Positions 44,033 through 53,288 of a stretch of DNA of 64,000 bases are shown here, piece after piece. This DNA comes from Chlorobiaceae bacterium. Its GTDB lineage: Bacteria; Bacteroidota; Chlorobiia; Chlorobiales; Chlorobiaceae. Both the position numbers and the translations under genes were made by a program. The notes under the pieces are model-generated. The model worked only from the letters and a program-made list of their open reading frames with translations, made no database searches and was not told the DNA's origin. Position 1 is the first letter of the stretch; each line of letters begins with the position of its first letter. The stretch is from the NCBI GenBank assembly GCA_013334925.1, contig JAAXWP010000002.1, positions 62,001-126,000 on the forward strand, given 5' to 3'.

Positions 44033-47000
44033 ATGCTCACGAACAACTCCCGAACGACCGGCGGCAAGGACGAGGTTTCGATTCTCAATCTGCTCGAATC
44101 TCTTGCCGATGCGGCATTGCTGATAAGGCCGGAAGGTATCATTCTTGATGCCAACTCACTGTTCTCTTCGAAATTCGGCAGACAACCTGACCAGTGCAAG
44201 GATCTCAACATCTATGACCTGATCACCAACGACCTGAAAGCACCTCAGCTTGCAGATACGTTTCGCATTAAATGCTCCGTCGTGCTTGATTCGGGACAAC
44301 GCCTGGTCTTCGAAGACAGCTCGAACATCCTGAAAATTTCCATAAGTCCGGTAAGAACTGACGATAGCCGGCTCTCAAGCCTTTTCATATTGCTTCAGGA
44401 CATCTCGGAACAAAAACAGGCTGAACGGACCCTGCAGAAAGAGCGGGACCTGAAATCGGCATTGCTCGACTCCATTCCCTGCTCGGCAACCATCCTGGAT
44501 TCAAATCTCCGTCTTGCCGCCTGGAACAGATATGCGCAGGAACTTGTATTCAGCAGCTCTTCACACCATCAGCCGAAAGCAAGCACCACAGATTTTTTCG
44601 ATCCTGGAGACATGGAGGCACTCAGGGAAAAATATCAGAACACCTTGCTGACCGGAAGCGACGACCTCTGTGAAATACCGGTCAAACCGCCGGGCAGCAG
44701 GCACCCCCTCTGGTTGCTGGTTCGGTCAAAACGCATTTTCATCGACAACAACCCATGCGTCGTCTCCATCGGCATCGACATCTCCGAACGGAAACAGCTC
44801 GAGCAGGAGTTGCTGGAAAGCAAGCTGAAATATGGTTACGCACTCGATGCCGCCCACTCAGGCATCTGGGAATGGATCATCGCAACCGACGAGGTGATCT
44901 GGTCAGAACAGATATGGGGACTCTATGGACTCACCCCCAACAGCAGGCAACTGGACAGCAAGCTTTGCCTGAATGTCATCCATCCTGAGGATCGTGACCG
45001 GGTAAGTGAGTTGTACAGACAGTCCGCAAGCCGACAGGAAACGGTATCCGTCGAGTACAGGACGTTGCATCCTGATGGCACGATCCACTGGCTGATCTCC
45101 CATGGCATCCCCTTGCGAGATGCCAACAAAAATGAATGTCGGTATATCGGTACAATTATCGACATCACCGAACGAAAACAGATTGAACTCGAGCTGCTTG
45201 AAAGCAAACGGAAACTGACGTTCGCTCTCGAGGCGACAAACACCGGTGTATGGGAGTGGGATATCAAGGCCGACAAGGTCATCTGGACCGACAGCATATG
45301 GAAACTTTACGGGCTTCAACCCGGCAGCATGCAACTGAGCCACGGCCTGTGTGAAACCAATATCCACCCGGGTGACCGTGACCTTGCGTTCCGGCGTGTC
45401 ATGTCTGCCGTGGACAGCTGCACCGATATCAATGTCGAATATCGTGTCATCCACCAAGACGGTTCGATCCATTGGCTGCTGTGCCGAGGCGTCCCCATTC
45501 CTGTTGCAGATGGCGAGACGGCCTGCTATATCGGAACGGTTTCAGATGTTACCGGGCAAAAAAACCTGGAGGCGGCGCAGAGGAAAATCCAGGCAAAGTT
45601 CAACTTCATCCTCGAAAAAAGCCATCTTGGCGTCTGGGACCTGAACCTGTCGACAGGAAAAATCAAACGAACGCCTGAGCATGCACGCATTTTCGGATAC
45701 GACAACGCAGACGTCGACTGGACGATAGAGGTATTCTTCGAACATTTAATACCCGAAGACCGTGAACGTATCGGTATCGCAGTCAAACAAGCCCTGGCAG
45801 CCCGGCAGAACGACACATTCGAATGCCGGATACGCACCGCAAACGGAGAGATCCGCTGGATCTGGGTCTTCGGGGCCTTCGAGAACGAACGGAATGGCAA
45901 GACGGGACATGTATCCGGTATCGTTCAGGACATCACCGAACGAAAGCGAACGGAGCTGTTGCTTAAAGAGAGTGAACTGAAATTCAGGAACATTTTCGAG
46001 TTCTCCCCTGTAGGCATCGGGATCGTTGACATTGCCAACCGCAGCGTTTTCGATGTGAACGCATCCTGGCTGCGCATTTTCGGCTGCACAAAACAGGAGG
46101 TCATCGGACGGGATTTGAACAACATCGGCATCGACATCCATGAGGAAGACCGGGAAGACATCACCACGACGCTCCGATCGCAGGCCAAGATCCTGAACAA
46201 ACGGCTTCAGCTTCGCAAAAAAAACGGCGATTTGCTGAACATTCTCTTTTCCGCCGAATTCATCACCCTGAACGATGTTTCACGATTGCTGGTGATGGTG
46301 AGCGACGTCACCATACAGGAACTGCAACAGGCGAACATTTCACAGCTCGAGCAGGCCGTCGCCGAGCGAACCATACAGCTCCAGCAGGAGGTCGATCGTC
46401 TCCAACGCTTCCTGAACATGATTTCTCATGAATACCGTACGCCATTGGCAATAATCAGAGGAAATCTGGACCTCATCGACCTGAAGCAACAGATCGGAGA
46501 CTTTTCGAATACGCGCGAATTGCTTAAAATCAAACGAGCGATCGACCGTCTCGTTGAGGTGATGGAGGTGTCGATTCATGAGAGTCGCATCCTTGAATCG
46601 AGACAGACGAAACCCATGATGCCTATACGAATACATCCCCTTGTCTCTTCGCAACTGGATGCATTCCGCGCCATGTGGCCCGAACGTCTTCTCGATTTTT
46701 CCGACAGTATGGACAATGCCGAAATATTCGGTGAACCGGCACAACTCAAGATTGCACTGTTCAACCTTCTGGATAACGCGAGAAAATATTCTCCTCCAGA
46801 ATCACCAATAGCGATGCAAGGCTGCATCGAAGATCGCGAAGTCGTCATCACCATACGAAATCGTGGAGAACATATCACGAACGCCCAGGGAGAGTCCTAT
46901 TTCGAAAAATACCGGCGAGGCAGCAATACCGCCAACACTGCAGGAGCCGGTCTCGGACTTTGGCTTGTCAGGGATATCGTAAGCCAGCACCATGGCCGGG

Positions 47001-47086
47001 TGACCCTGACCGGCGACGGATCATTCATAGAGGCCAGTATGAGACTCCCCCTCGCCGATGAACAACGATCATCTGTCGAGGCATGA
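44033..47086 (+). CDS. Multi-PAS soluble histidine kinase
   Basis: A 1017-residue kinase with no membrane segment. Six PAS-type modules are arranged in series (roughly 10-130, 140-255, 265-385, 390-510, 515-640, 650-765), several with PAC motifs (DISERKQ, DITERKQ, DVTGQKN, DITERKR). A coiled coil (about 765-790), HisKA with MISHEYRTPLAII (His about 798) and an HATPase ending GAGLGLWLVRDI follow. Modules 3 and 4 are similar to each other (GIWEWII and GVWEWDI, with SIWKLYGL), suggesting internal duplication. The stop overlaps a possible start of the OmpR-type regulator. The input is cytoplasmic, possibly redox or light, but no cofactor motif can be confirmed. Confidence 0.92.
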   Translation: MLTNNSRTTGGKDEVSILNLLESLADAALLIRPEGIILDANSLFSSKFGRQPDQCKDLNIYDLITNDLKAPQLADTFRIKCSVVLDSGQRLVFEDSSNILKISISPVRTDDSRLSSLFILLQDISEQKQAERTLQKERDLKSALLDSIPCSATILDSNLRLAAWNRYAQELVFSSSSHHQPKASTTDFFDPGDMEALREKYQNTLLTGSDDLCEIPVKPPGSRHPLWLLVRSKRIFIDNNPCVVSIGIDISERKQLEQELLESKLKYGYALDAAHSGIWEWIIATDEVIWSEQIWGLYGLTPNSRQLDSKLCLNVIHPEDRDRVSELYRQSASRQETVSVEYRTLHPDGTIHWLISHGIPLRDANKNECRYIGTIIDITERKQIELELLESKRKLTFALEATNTGVWEWDIKADKVIWTDSIWKLYGLQPGSMQLSHGLCETNIHPGDRDLAFRRVMSAVDSCTDINVEYRVIHQDGSIHWLLCRGVPIPVADGETACYIGTVSDVTGQKNLEAAQRKIQAKFNFILEKSHLGVWDLNLSTGKIKRTPEHARIFGYDNADVDWTIEVFFEHLIPEDRERIGIAVKQALAARQNDTFECRIRTANGEIRWIWVFGAFENERNGKTGHVSGIVQDITERKRTELLLKESELKFRNIFEFSPVGIGIVDIANRSVFDVNASWLRIFGCTKQEVIGRDLNNIGIDIHEEDREDITTTLRSQAKILNKRLQLRKKNGDLLNILFSAEFITLNDVSRLLVMVSDVTIQELQQANISQLEQAVAERTIQLQQEVDRLQRFLNMISHEYRTPLAIIRGNLDLIDLKQQIGDFSNTRELLKIKRAIDRLVEVMEVSIHESRILESRQTKPMMPIRIHPLVSSQLDAFRAMWPERLLDFSDSMDNAEIFGEPAQLKIALFNLLDNARKYSPPESPIAMQGCIEDREVVITIRNRGEHITNAQGESYFEKYRRGSNTANTAGAGLGLWLVRDIVSQHHGRVTLTGDGSFIEASMRLPLADEQRSSVEA

Positions 47087-47157
47087 CAATCGATAGTTCA
47101 CCAGCCACAACACGGTCTGGAAATCCACTAACTGTAAGCATATCAGGTATATTGCAC

Positions 47158-47883
47158 ATGACGGACGATAAAAAAATCATAGTTGTCGAAGATGATCGCG
47201 ATTTCCGGGAGAGCATGGTCGAGTACCTTGCCCTTGCCGGTTTCGATGTCACTGGTGTTTCATCGGCACTGGATTTTTACCAGAGTATCGCTCGGGAACA
47301 ATACGTTCTCGTCATTCTCGATATTGGCCTGCCGGATCAGAACGGCTTCGTGCTTGCAGAGTACATCAGAAAAAATACCAACATGCGCATCGTCATGCTG
47401 ACGGCGCAATCTTCTCTGGACAGCAAGGTCACCGCCTATCGATCGGGTGCAGACATGTACCTGGTCAAGCCGATCGATTTCTCGGAACTGGCCGCATCCC
47501 TGCAAAGCGTACTTGGACGACTCGACACCATCAACCAGACAGGCAGGGAAAAACCATCGGCAGCAGTGAACCTTCAGCAAGCGGCTACCTGGAAACTTCT
47601 GTGTCATGATCATCTTCTGATTACCCCTCGGGGAAGCCAGGTGGCGCTGACCGCAAAAGAGTTCGATCTTCTCGAAAAACTGGCATCATATCCCAACATG
47701 GTCGTCGAACGTCAGAACCTCCTGAAAGCCCTGGTCTATGAGAATGACGATTTCGGCAACCGTGCGCTTGACGCTCTGATTCATCGCCTTCGCCGGAAAA
47801 AAGATGAACTGGACGACCGGATACCCATCAAGACATTTCATGGTTCGGGGTACAGCTTTTCGGCTCCCATCGTCATCGAATGA
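47158..47883 (+). CDS. OmpR-family response regulator
   Basis: A 241-residue regulator with a receiver (KIIVVEDDRDF, phosphoacceptor Asp in LVILDIGLPDQ, Lys in YLVKPI) and a winged-helix DNA-binding domain (LTAKEFDLLEKL, RALDALIHRLRRK). It is the partner of the multi-PAS kinase, being the next gene. The frame is open from 47083, where ATGA overlaps the kinase stop; ATG 47158 begins a typical receiver and is preferred, though the overlap start cannot be excluded. Confidence 0.9.
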   Translation: MTDDKKIIVVEDDRDFRESMVEYLALAGFDVTGVSSALDFYQSIAREQYVLVILDIGLPDQNGFVLAEYIRKNTNMRIVMLTAQSSLDSKVTAYRSGADMYLVKPIDFSELAASLQSVLGRLDTINQTGREKPSAAVNLQQAATWKLLCHDHLLITPRGSQVALTAKEFDLLEKLASYPNMVVERQNLLKALVYENDDFGNRALDALIHRLRRKKDELDDRIPIKTFHGSGYSFSAPIVIE

Positions 47884-48034
47884 GCAGGTAGTATCCTCCC
47901 TGACAAACGTTGTGCCGTGATTGTCTTGCAGCCTCCTCATGACACAACGGAGCGTCGGTGTTCTGATCGAGCCCCGGAAACCCGAACACGGTTTCTCCTG
48001 AATCGAAGGTCAACCCCCAAACCGGAGAACAATC

Positions 48035-48400
48035 ATGTCAAAAGCAGCCCTTTCCATTCGCTGGTTTGCCGTATATCTCTTTCTGCTGGGAGCTTCGCTC
48101 ATGATGTTTCCGAACCTCATGCTCTCCATATTCGCGTTTCCCGGAACAACCGAAGTCTGGATCAGGGTCGCCGGCGTCCTGGTCTTCAATATCGGGCTCT
48201 ACTACCGGGCGGCAGCTCCGGCTGAACAGCGCTCTTTTTTCCTGGCCACCATCTTCGCACGATCATTCGTGCTCATCGCCTTCACCGCCTTCGTCATCCT
48301 CGGTTATGCCAGACCGATGCTCATCGCTATTGGCTCCATCGATTTCGCAGGTGCGATCTGGACCCTGACCGCACTCAGGAACCGAAGTCCTGCTGCATGA
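48035..48400 (+). CDS. Small four-helix membrane protein
   Basis: A 121-residue membrane protein with four hydrophobic segments (about 8-30, 45-62, 70-90, 95-115) and the pattern WIRVAGVLVFNIGLYYRAAA in the second. I do not recognise a characterised family; similar small membrane proteins of unknown role are common. GGAG precedes the ATG by about 8 nt. It follows the OmpR-type regulator on the same strand after 151 bp and precedes the sigma-54 locus. Confidence 0.65.
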   Translation: MSKAALSIRWFAVYLFLLGASLMMFPNLMLSIFAFPGTTEVWIRVAGVLVFNIGLYYRAAAPAEQRSFFLATIFARSFVLIAFTAFVILGYARPMLIAIGSIDFAGAIWTLTALRNRSPAA

Positions 48401-48451
48401 CCAGCTGATATCTATCTGAACGCCACGTCACACCACACAACTGCCACACTG

Positions 48452-48488
48452 TCGACCATATCGTCGAACAATCGACGGTCCGGTCGAA
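48452..48488 (+). promoter_or_regulatory. Paired activator sites A1 and A2
   Basis: Two palindromes with 4-bp spacers, TCGACC-ATAT-CGTCGA (48452-48467) and TCGACG-GTCC-GGTCGA (48472-48487), whose centres are exactly 20 bp apart. A2 lies 99 bp upstream of the -24 GG at 48578. The same pair and distances recur at 52662-52698. Confidence 0.6.
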
Positions 48489-48576
48489 GAATCAGGCACT
48501 CACCATCTACTTAACAAGCTCGCCATATTCAGTTAACTGTTTTAATCAGATAGGGTTACAACTCAAGCCCCCGACA

Positions 48577-48592
48577 TGGAATGATTCTTGCA
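48577..48592 (+). promoter_or_regulatory. Sigma-54 promoter A
   Basis: TGGAATGATTCTTGCA has GG (48578-48579) and GC (48590-48591) 10 bp apart with a perfect TTGCA -12 element. Transcription would start near 48604, leaving a leader of about 47 nt before the ATG at 48651. Confidence 0.7.
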
Positions 48593-48650
48593 GAATTAAC
48601 GACGCACGATTACCTGCAACCTTCACGAATCGAACTTCAGGGAGATTGTC

Positions 48651-49004
48651 ATGAACACACCTCTTCGGATCATGTTATTTGCAACGCTTATAAGCGCCCT
48701 TGCTCCAACCTGTCAGCTTCTGGCTCGTGGGGGAGGAGGTATGGGTGGAGGCATGGGAGCCGGAAGCGGTTACGGTTCAATGAACCGTTACGGCAACACG
48801 GCTCAAGGCATGGAGCTTAACGGCAACGGACGACGGGCAACAGATACGGATGGCGACGGTGTCGTCAATGGACAGGATCCGGACTACGTCCGTCCACAGG
48901 ATGGAACCGGTCGCGGCGCAACCGATTATCAGGGATCCGGCACAGGATCGAGATTGCTCGATGGCACCGGACCTCATGGTAAACCTGCACCGGCAGCACC
49001 TTAA
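48651..49004 (+). CDS. Secreted DGDG/NGQDPDY protein, first copy
   Basis: A 117-residue exported protein: signal peptide to about residue 26 (ATLISALAPTCQLLA), a Gly-rich linker (GGGGMGGGMGAGSGYGS), then the shared block TDTDGDGVVNGQDPDY (about 63-78), VRPQDGTG, and a C-terminal LLDGTGPHG. DxDGDG is a thrombospondin type 3/EF-hand-like calcium loop. The block recurs in the protein at 52882-53196. A ribosome site GGGAG precedes the start. It is transcribed from sigma-54 promoter A and sits upstream of the kinase/activator pair. The protein is likely a calcium-binding surface or secreted component; function is inferred. Confidence 0.75.
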   Translation: MNTPLRIMLFATLISALAPTCQLLARGGGGMGGGMGAGSGYGSMNRYGNTAQGMELNGNGRRATDTDGDGVVNGQDPDYVRPQDGTGRGATDYQGSGTGSRLLDGTGPHGKPAPAAP

Positions 49005-49164
49005 GCATATTCCTGTCATCGGATTGAGCTGGCGGCTGCAGGGGAAAACGCTCCTTCCTGCCGTCGCTGGCTTACCGTTTTTTATTCACCTATGATGCAC
49101 GGCGTGAATAATCGCTTACATCTTCGGCATTTACCTATATTTTGCTGACAAGCTCTTTCGGATC

Positions 49165-51261
49165 ATGCATCGCAGATTGCCTATGCCGGAAAGAAATCAC
49201 TCCCATTCCCGAGTGCTGAACATCCCGCCGAAATTTCTGGCAGGGCTGTTTATCGTGGTTATCGGACTGTTTTCCGGTACAGCACTGTATCAATACCACT
49301 CCAGAAAGGCGGAGCTGGAACATCTGCTCCACGAAGAGTCATCGATATTGATCCATGCGCTGACCGATGGCACCGAAAATGCCTTGCTGGGTTACCGGGA
49401 AAACTCGTCACTGGTCACTGGCGGACTGGTCGATCAGTTGCGACTGATCGAACGAATGGATCGTCGAAAACCGCTTACCTCGGCAGAACTGACCGAGATT
49501 GCCGGCGGCAACAGCATGTATCGGATCACGGTCATCGATCGAAACGGCAAACGGATCGCCTGGAATACCCCTCCCGACCATACTCCGGAGTTTCAGACCT
49601 GCAATCCAGCCGCCATACTGGAGCCATTGTTGACCGGAAAAACAGATATCCTCAATCTTGGCCTCAGAGAGAGCACATCGGGAAGAGGGCCGCGTCTCGT
49701 CGTAGCCGTTGCGCGTTCCAGAGGCGGCGCCATTGTAGGAAATGTCGATGCATCGCGGCTGGTGAACCTGAGAAAACAGCTTGGACCAGGCAGGCTCATC
49801 CAGCGGATCGGCGCAAACAACTCTGCGATTGACTACATCATATGGCAGGACTCGACCGCCATCATCTCGGCCACTCCCAATGTCACTGATGCGAGTTCGA
49901 TGCAGGATGACCCGACCCTGTCGAAAGCACAGCGACAAAACAGAACGATCGCCAGAACCATTAATTTCAACGGTCGAAAAGTCTATGAAATCATCAACCC
50001 GTTTATTTTCCAGGGAAACGAAATGGGGGTTCTGCGAATCGGGATGAAAACCGATCATATCGATGAAGCCACAAATCGACTGCGCACTCGACTCATCATG
50101 CTGCTCACCCTGGCACTGCTGGGTGTTGTTGCCGTCATCAGTCTCATGGTTTCCCGCCGCAACGAAGCACTCATTTCGACAGCATACCAGCGTGAACAAC
50201 GATTCTCTGCAGCCATTCTCGAAAATATGGCTGATGCCGTGATTTCGATCGATCCATCCGGAAGGATCACCCTGCTCAACAGGGCAGCCGAACAACTCTT
50301 CAGCATCGAAGGACAAGACGTCACTGGTCAGAACATCGGGGATATAGTCCCGGAATGCGGACGCATCTTTATGGAACTGACCGGTTCCGCGACCTCCATC
50401 ATCAACCGCGAATTCAATTGCACCGTCAACGATCACACCCTCGTCATCGCAGGAAATTTCAGTCCGCTTCCGGAGATTGACGCTGACCGGTCGAATGGAC
50501 GTGGAGCCAGAAAAAGGAGCGATATTGCGGGCGCCATGGCCGTGCTTCGAGACGTCACCGAACAGCGATTGATGCAGCGGATCATCGAACGTCAGGAAAA
50601 ACTGAGCGCCATGGGAGAGCTGGCCTCGGGTGTCGCTCATGAAATCAGAAACCCGCTCAACGCCATCGGTGTCCTGGGGCAGCGTCTCGATATCGAGTTC
50701 ACGCCGACAGGTTCCGAAGAAAAAGAGTACCACCATCTCGTCCGATCGATCGTTTCAGAAGTTCGCCGTGTCGATTCCATCATCCGGCGCTTTCTGAAAT
50801 TTGCACGTCCGCCGCAGCTTGTGCTGCTCGATACCGCTCTCGACAGCTGGCTTCAGGAATACCGTCCGGTGCTCGAGGGCGAGGCCGAAACCAAAGGCAT
50901 ACATCTGATCATGCAGTGTCATGCATCGTGCAGCCTCCCCGTCGACCGGGAGCAGTTGCAGCAGGTTCTGTTCAATCTGGTACGCAACGCTGTCGAGGCA
51001 TCTCCACACGGCAGCACGATCACGCTCTCGACAGGAAAATCCGCAGACAGAGCGTTCATAAAGGTTAAAGATAGCGGCCATGGAATTGATGAGGGAACAT
51101 TGTCAAAAATCTTCAATCTCTATTTCACCACGAAAAAGGATGGCACAGGCATGGGGCTGAGTATCGCCAACCAGATCGTGCAGGCTCATGGCGGCATGAT
51201 CGAGGTGGATAGCCAGCCCGGTTATGGCAGCCGGTTCACCATTGTACTGCCTTTGAGCTGA
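49165..51261 (+). CDS. Sensor histidine kinase of the sigma-54 surface locus
   Basis: A 698-residue membrane kinase. TM1 (about 24-43) and TM2 (about 308-330) bracket a periplasmic sensor of about 260 residues of double-Cache-like length. A PAS domain follows (about 345-460, ILENMADAVISIDPSG), then HisKA with GVAHEIRNPLNAIG (His about 492) and an HATPase ending GTGMGLSIANQIV. The ZraS/AtoS/NtrB-like kinase region suits phosphorylation of an NtrC-type partner, which is the next gene (27-bp gap). The signal is external but unknown. An alternative start lies six codons in. Confidence 0.92.
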   Translation: MHRRLPMPERNHSHSRVLNIPPKFLAGLFIVVIGLFSGTALYQYHSRKAELEHLLHEESSILIHALTDGTENALLGYRENSSLVTGGLVDQLRLIERMDRRKPLTSAELTEIAGGNSMYRITVIDRNGKRIAWNTPPDHTPEFQTCNPAAILEPLLTGKTDILNLGLRESTSGRGPRLVVAVARSRGGAIVGNVDASRLVNLRKQLGPGRLIQRIGANNSAIDYIIWQDSTAIISATPNVTDASSMQDDPTLSKAQRQNRTIARTINFNGRKVYEIINPFIFQGNEMGVLRIGMKTDHIDEATNRLRTRLIMLLTLALLGVVAVISLMVSRRNEALISTAYQREQRFSAAILENMADAVISIDPSGRITLLNRAAEQLFSIEGQDVTGQNIGDIVPECGRIFMELTGSATSIINREFNCTVNDHTLVIAGNFSPLPEIDADRSNGRGARKRSDIAGAMAVLRDVTEQRLMQRIIERQEKLSAMGELASGVAHEIRNPLNAIGVLGQRLDIEFTPTGSEEKEYHHLVRSIVSEVRRVDSIIRRFLKFARPPQLVLLDTALDSWLQEYRPVLEGEAETKGIHLIMQCHASCSLPVDREQLQQVLFNLVRNAVEASPHGSTITLSTGKSADRAFIKVKDSGHGIDEGTLSKIFNLYFTTKKDGTGMGLSIANQIVQAHGGMIEVDSQPGYGSRFTIVLPLS

Positions 51262-51288
51262 ACGACATTCATCGCATCAACACACGTT

Positions 51289-52650
51289 ATGGGTATGGAC
51301 TACACGATTCTCGTTGTCGAGGACGAACAGCTGCAACTGGAAAGCCTCTCCGGATTTCTGGCAAAACAGGGATACCGCGTTCTGAAAGCCTCGCATCCTG
51401 AACAGGCGATCACCATTGCGAAAGAGCAGGCCGTAGATCTGGTGCTTTCAGATTTCAGGATGCCGGGCATGAACGGCATTGAACTTCTTGGAAAACTCAA
51501 GGAGATAAACCCTGCCATCCAGGTAGTCATCATGACGGCATTCGGTACGATCGAATCGGCGACAGAGGCCATGAAACTGGGCGCGACCGATTACATCACC
51601 AAACCGATCGACCTCTACCGGCTGCAGGCCATGCTTCGAATAATCGTGGAACACTCACAGCTGCAGAGCGAGAACCGTCTTTTACGTCAGCAGTTATCTG
51701 ATCAGTTCAATTTCAGCGGCATCGTCTCCGAATCACCGGAAATGAACCAGGTGCTCAATGTGGCCGGCAGAGTCGCCGACAGCAGCGCTGCCGTGCTCAT
51801 CACCGGTGAAACGGGAACAGGCAAGGAGCTCGTGGCAAGAACCGTTCATTTTGCAGGTTTGCGCCGCGAAGGTCCATTCCTCGCCGTCAACTGCGCTGCC
51901 CTGCCGGAGAATCTGCTTGAAAACGAACTGTTCGGACATGAAAAAGGAGCCTTTACCGGGGCTGACCGTCAACGCAAAGGACGCTTTGAACTGGCGGAAG
52001 ATGGAACGCTGTTCATTGATGAAGTCGGTGAGATCCCTGTTGCCCTGCAGGTAAAACTGCTGCGTGTTCTGCAGGAAAAAGTGTTCGAGCGGATCGGCAG
52101 CAGCGAACCGATCAGAACAAATGCGAGAATAGTTGCTGCAACAAACCGAGATCTCGAAGCCATGGTACGTGACGGCACATTCCGTGAGGACCTCTTCTAT
52201 CGTCTGAATGTCGTCTCGATTCGGATTCCGCCACTGCGGGACAGGCGAGAAGACATTCGTCCGCTTGTCGAAGCGTACATTCGCAAATTTGCGGCGGAAA
52301 ACAACAAACGGATCGCGGGCATTTCACGGGAAGCCATGGATGCGCTTATGAAATATGACTATCCCGGCAACATACGTGAACTTGAGAACATCATTCAGCA
52401 ATCCATCGTCCTGTCCAGAACGGAAACCATCATGCGCTCCGACCTTCCCGGACGGGTGCTCGAACTGCCGAAAACGAGAACGTCGTCATCGGGAAACGAA
52501 TCACTGATCGAAAAGGTGGAAGCATTCGAACAGGCCATGATAACCGAGGCGATGAACCAGACCGGCCGTGTACAGACCAGGGCTGCGGAGCGTCTTGGAA
52601 TCACGGAACGTCATCTGCGCTACAAGCTGAAAAAGTACGGGATGAAATGA
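51289..52650 (+). CDS. Sigma-54-dependent response regulator of the surface locus
   Basis: A 453-residue AtoC/ZraR-type activator. The receiver has EDE, phosphoacceptor Asp in VLSDFRMPGMNG and Lys in DYITKPID. The AAA+ domain is complete (GETGTGKEL, GAFTGAD, LFIDEVGE). A Fis-type helix-turn-helix closes the protein (RAAERLGITERHLRYKLKKYG). Its gene lies between two sigma-54 promoters that share paired TCGACC-N4-GGTCGA sites 20 bp apart, so it is the natural candidate to bind them. The second pair lies just 12-48 bp after its stop. Confidence 0.93.
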   Translation: MGMDYTILVVEDEQLQLESLSGFLAKQGYRVLKASHPEQAITIAKEQAVDLVLSDFRMPGMNGIELLGKLKEINPAIQVVIMTAFGTIESATEAMKLGATDYITKPIDLYRLQAMLRIIVEHSQLQSENRLLRQQLSDQFNFSGIVSESPEMNQVLNVAGRVADSSAAVLITGETGTGKELVARTVHFAGLRREGPFLAVNCAALPENLLENELFGHEKGAFTGADRQRKGRFELAEDGTLFIDEVGEIPVALQVKLLRVLQEKVFERIGSSEPIRTNARIVAATNRDLEAMVRDGTFREDLFYRLNVVSIRIPPLRDRREDIRPLVEAYIRKFAAENNKRIAGISREAMDALMKYDYPGNIRELENIIQQSIVLSRTETIMRSDLPGRVLELPKTRTSSSGNESLIEKVEAFEQAMITEAMNQTGRVQTRAAERLGITERHLRYKLKKYGMK

Positions 52651-52661
52651 ACTGCTTCGGC

Positions 52662-52698
52662 CCGACCGTTTGGTCTTCATTTCGACCAACTGGTCGAA
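52662..52698 (+). promoter_or_regulatory. Paired activator sites B1 and B2
   Basis: CCGACC-GTTT-GGTC (52662-52675) and the perfect palindrome TTCGACC-AACT-GGTCGAA (52681-52698), centres exactly 20 bp apart. B2 is 98 bp upstream of the -24 GG at 52787. This is the same geometry as at 48452-48488. Confidence 0.65.
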
Positions 52699-52742
52699 TT
52701 CAATCCCATACAGCTGTTTGCCGCCAAGAGGAAAACAACACT

Positions 52743-52755
52743 TAAGCTATTGATA
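52743..52755 (-). promoter_or_regulatory. IHF-like site
   Basis: On the minus strand TATCAATAGCTTA matches the WATCAA-N4-TTR consensus completely. It lies between the activator pair and the promoter, where DNA bending would bring them together. A chance match cannot be excluded. Confidence 0.4.
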
Positions 52756-52785
52756 TAGAATCAGTTAAATAAAGCTACGAATTCC

Positions 52786-52801
52786 TGGCACGCAAATTGA
52801 A
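52786..52801 (+). promoter_or_regulatory. Sigma-54 promoter B
   Basis: TGGCACGCAAATTGAA: perfect -24 element TGGCACG, with the -12 element TTGA in place of TTGC at the standard spacing. Nearly the same sequence occurs at 57209. Confidence 0.65.
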
Positions 52802-52881
52802 AATGGTATATCGAGGGCAGAAACCTGCATAAGAGTGCCCCCGATCAATCATTATCAACCTTTCATTCACAGGAGTATGCC

Positions 52882-53196
52882 ATGAAAAAGTTTTTGAAAC
52901 TCACCGCCATGGCCGGAATGCTGCTGGGCACGATGCCAGCCGCTCAGGCACTTGCCGCTGGTAATCCCCTTTCGTCGCTCTTCAACCTGGGCTTCGTCGA
53001 TCTGAATGGCGACGGAATCAACGACAATGCTCCTGATGCCGATGGTGATGGTATTCCGAATGGTCAGGATCCCGATTACATCGCGCCACAAGATGGCACC
53101 GGTTACCGTAACGGCGCAACGACCGCTCCCGGAACCGGAACCGGAACAGGCATATGTGATGGCACCGGTCCCAAAGGTGCTACACGGGGACGCTGA
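52882..53196 (+). CDS. Secreted DGDG/NGQDPDY protein, second copy
   Basis: A 104-residue exported protein. A signal peptide (cut near ALAAG, about 29) is followed by two calcium-loop-like motifs (DLNGDGIND and DADGDGIPN), the shared NGQDPDYIAPQDGTG block and the GTGTGTG...CDGTGPKG end. It is the paralogue of the protein at 48651. A single Cys lies near the C-terminus. AGGAG precedes the start. It is the first gene after sigma-54 promoter B, with an attenuator-like hairpin and then a barrel-protein pair downstream. Confidence 0.78.
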   Translation: MKKFLKLTAMAGMLLGTMPAAQALAAGNPLSSLFNLGFVDLNGDGINDNAPDADGDGIPNGQDPDYIAPQDGTGYRNGATTAPGTGTGTGICDGTGPKGATRGR

Positions 53197-53223
53197 CATG
53201 CAGTATCGCTGACGATCAAGATA

Positions 53224-53247
53224 AAGGAGCGTCACCTGACGCTCCTT
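53224..53247 (+). terminator. Hairpin after second DGDG gene
   Basis: AAGGAGCGTCA (53224-53234) and TGACGCTCCTT (53237-53247) form an 11-bp stem, followed by a T-rich stretch. It may attenuate transcription, giving more of the first gene than of those behind it. Confidence 0.65.
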
Positions 53248-53288
53248 CAATTCTTATCGGTCAACTCAACAGAAATAACAAAAGCACC

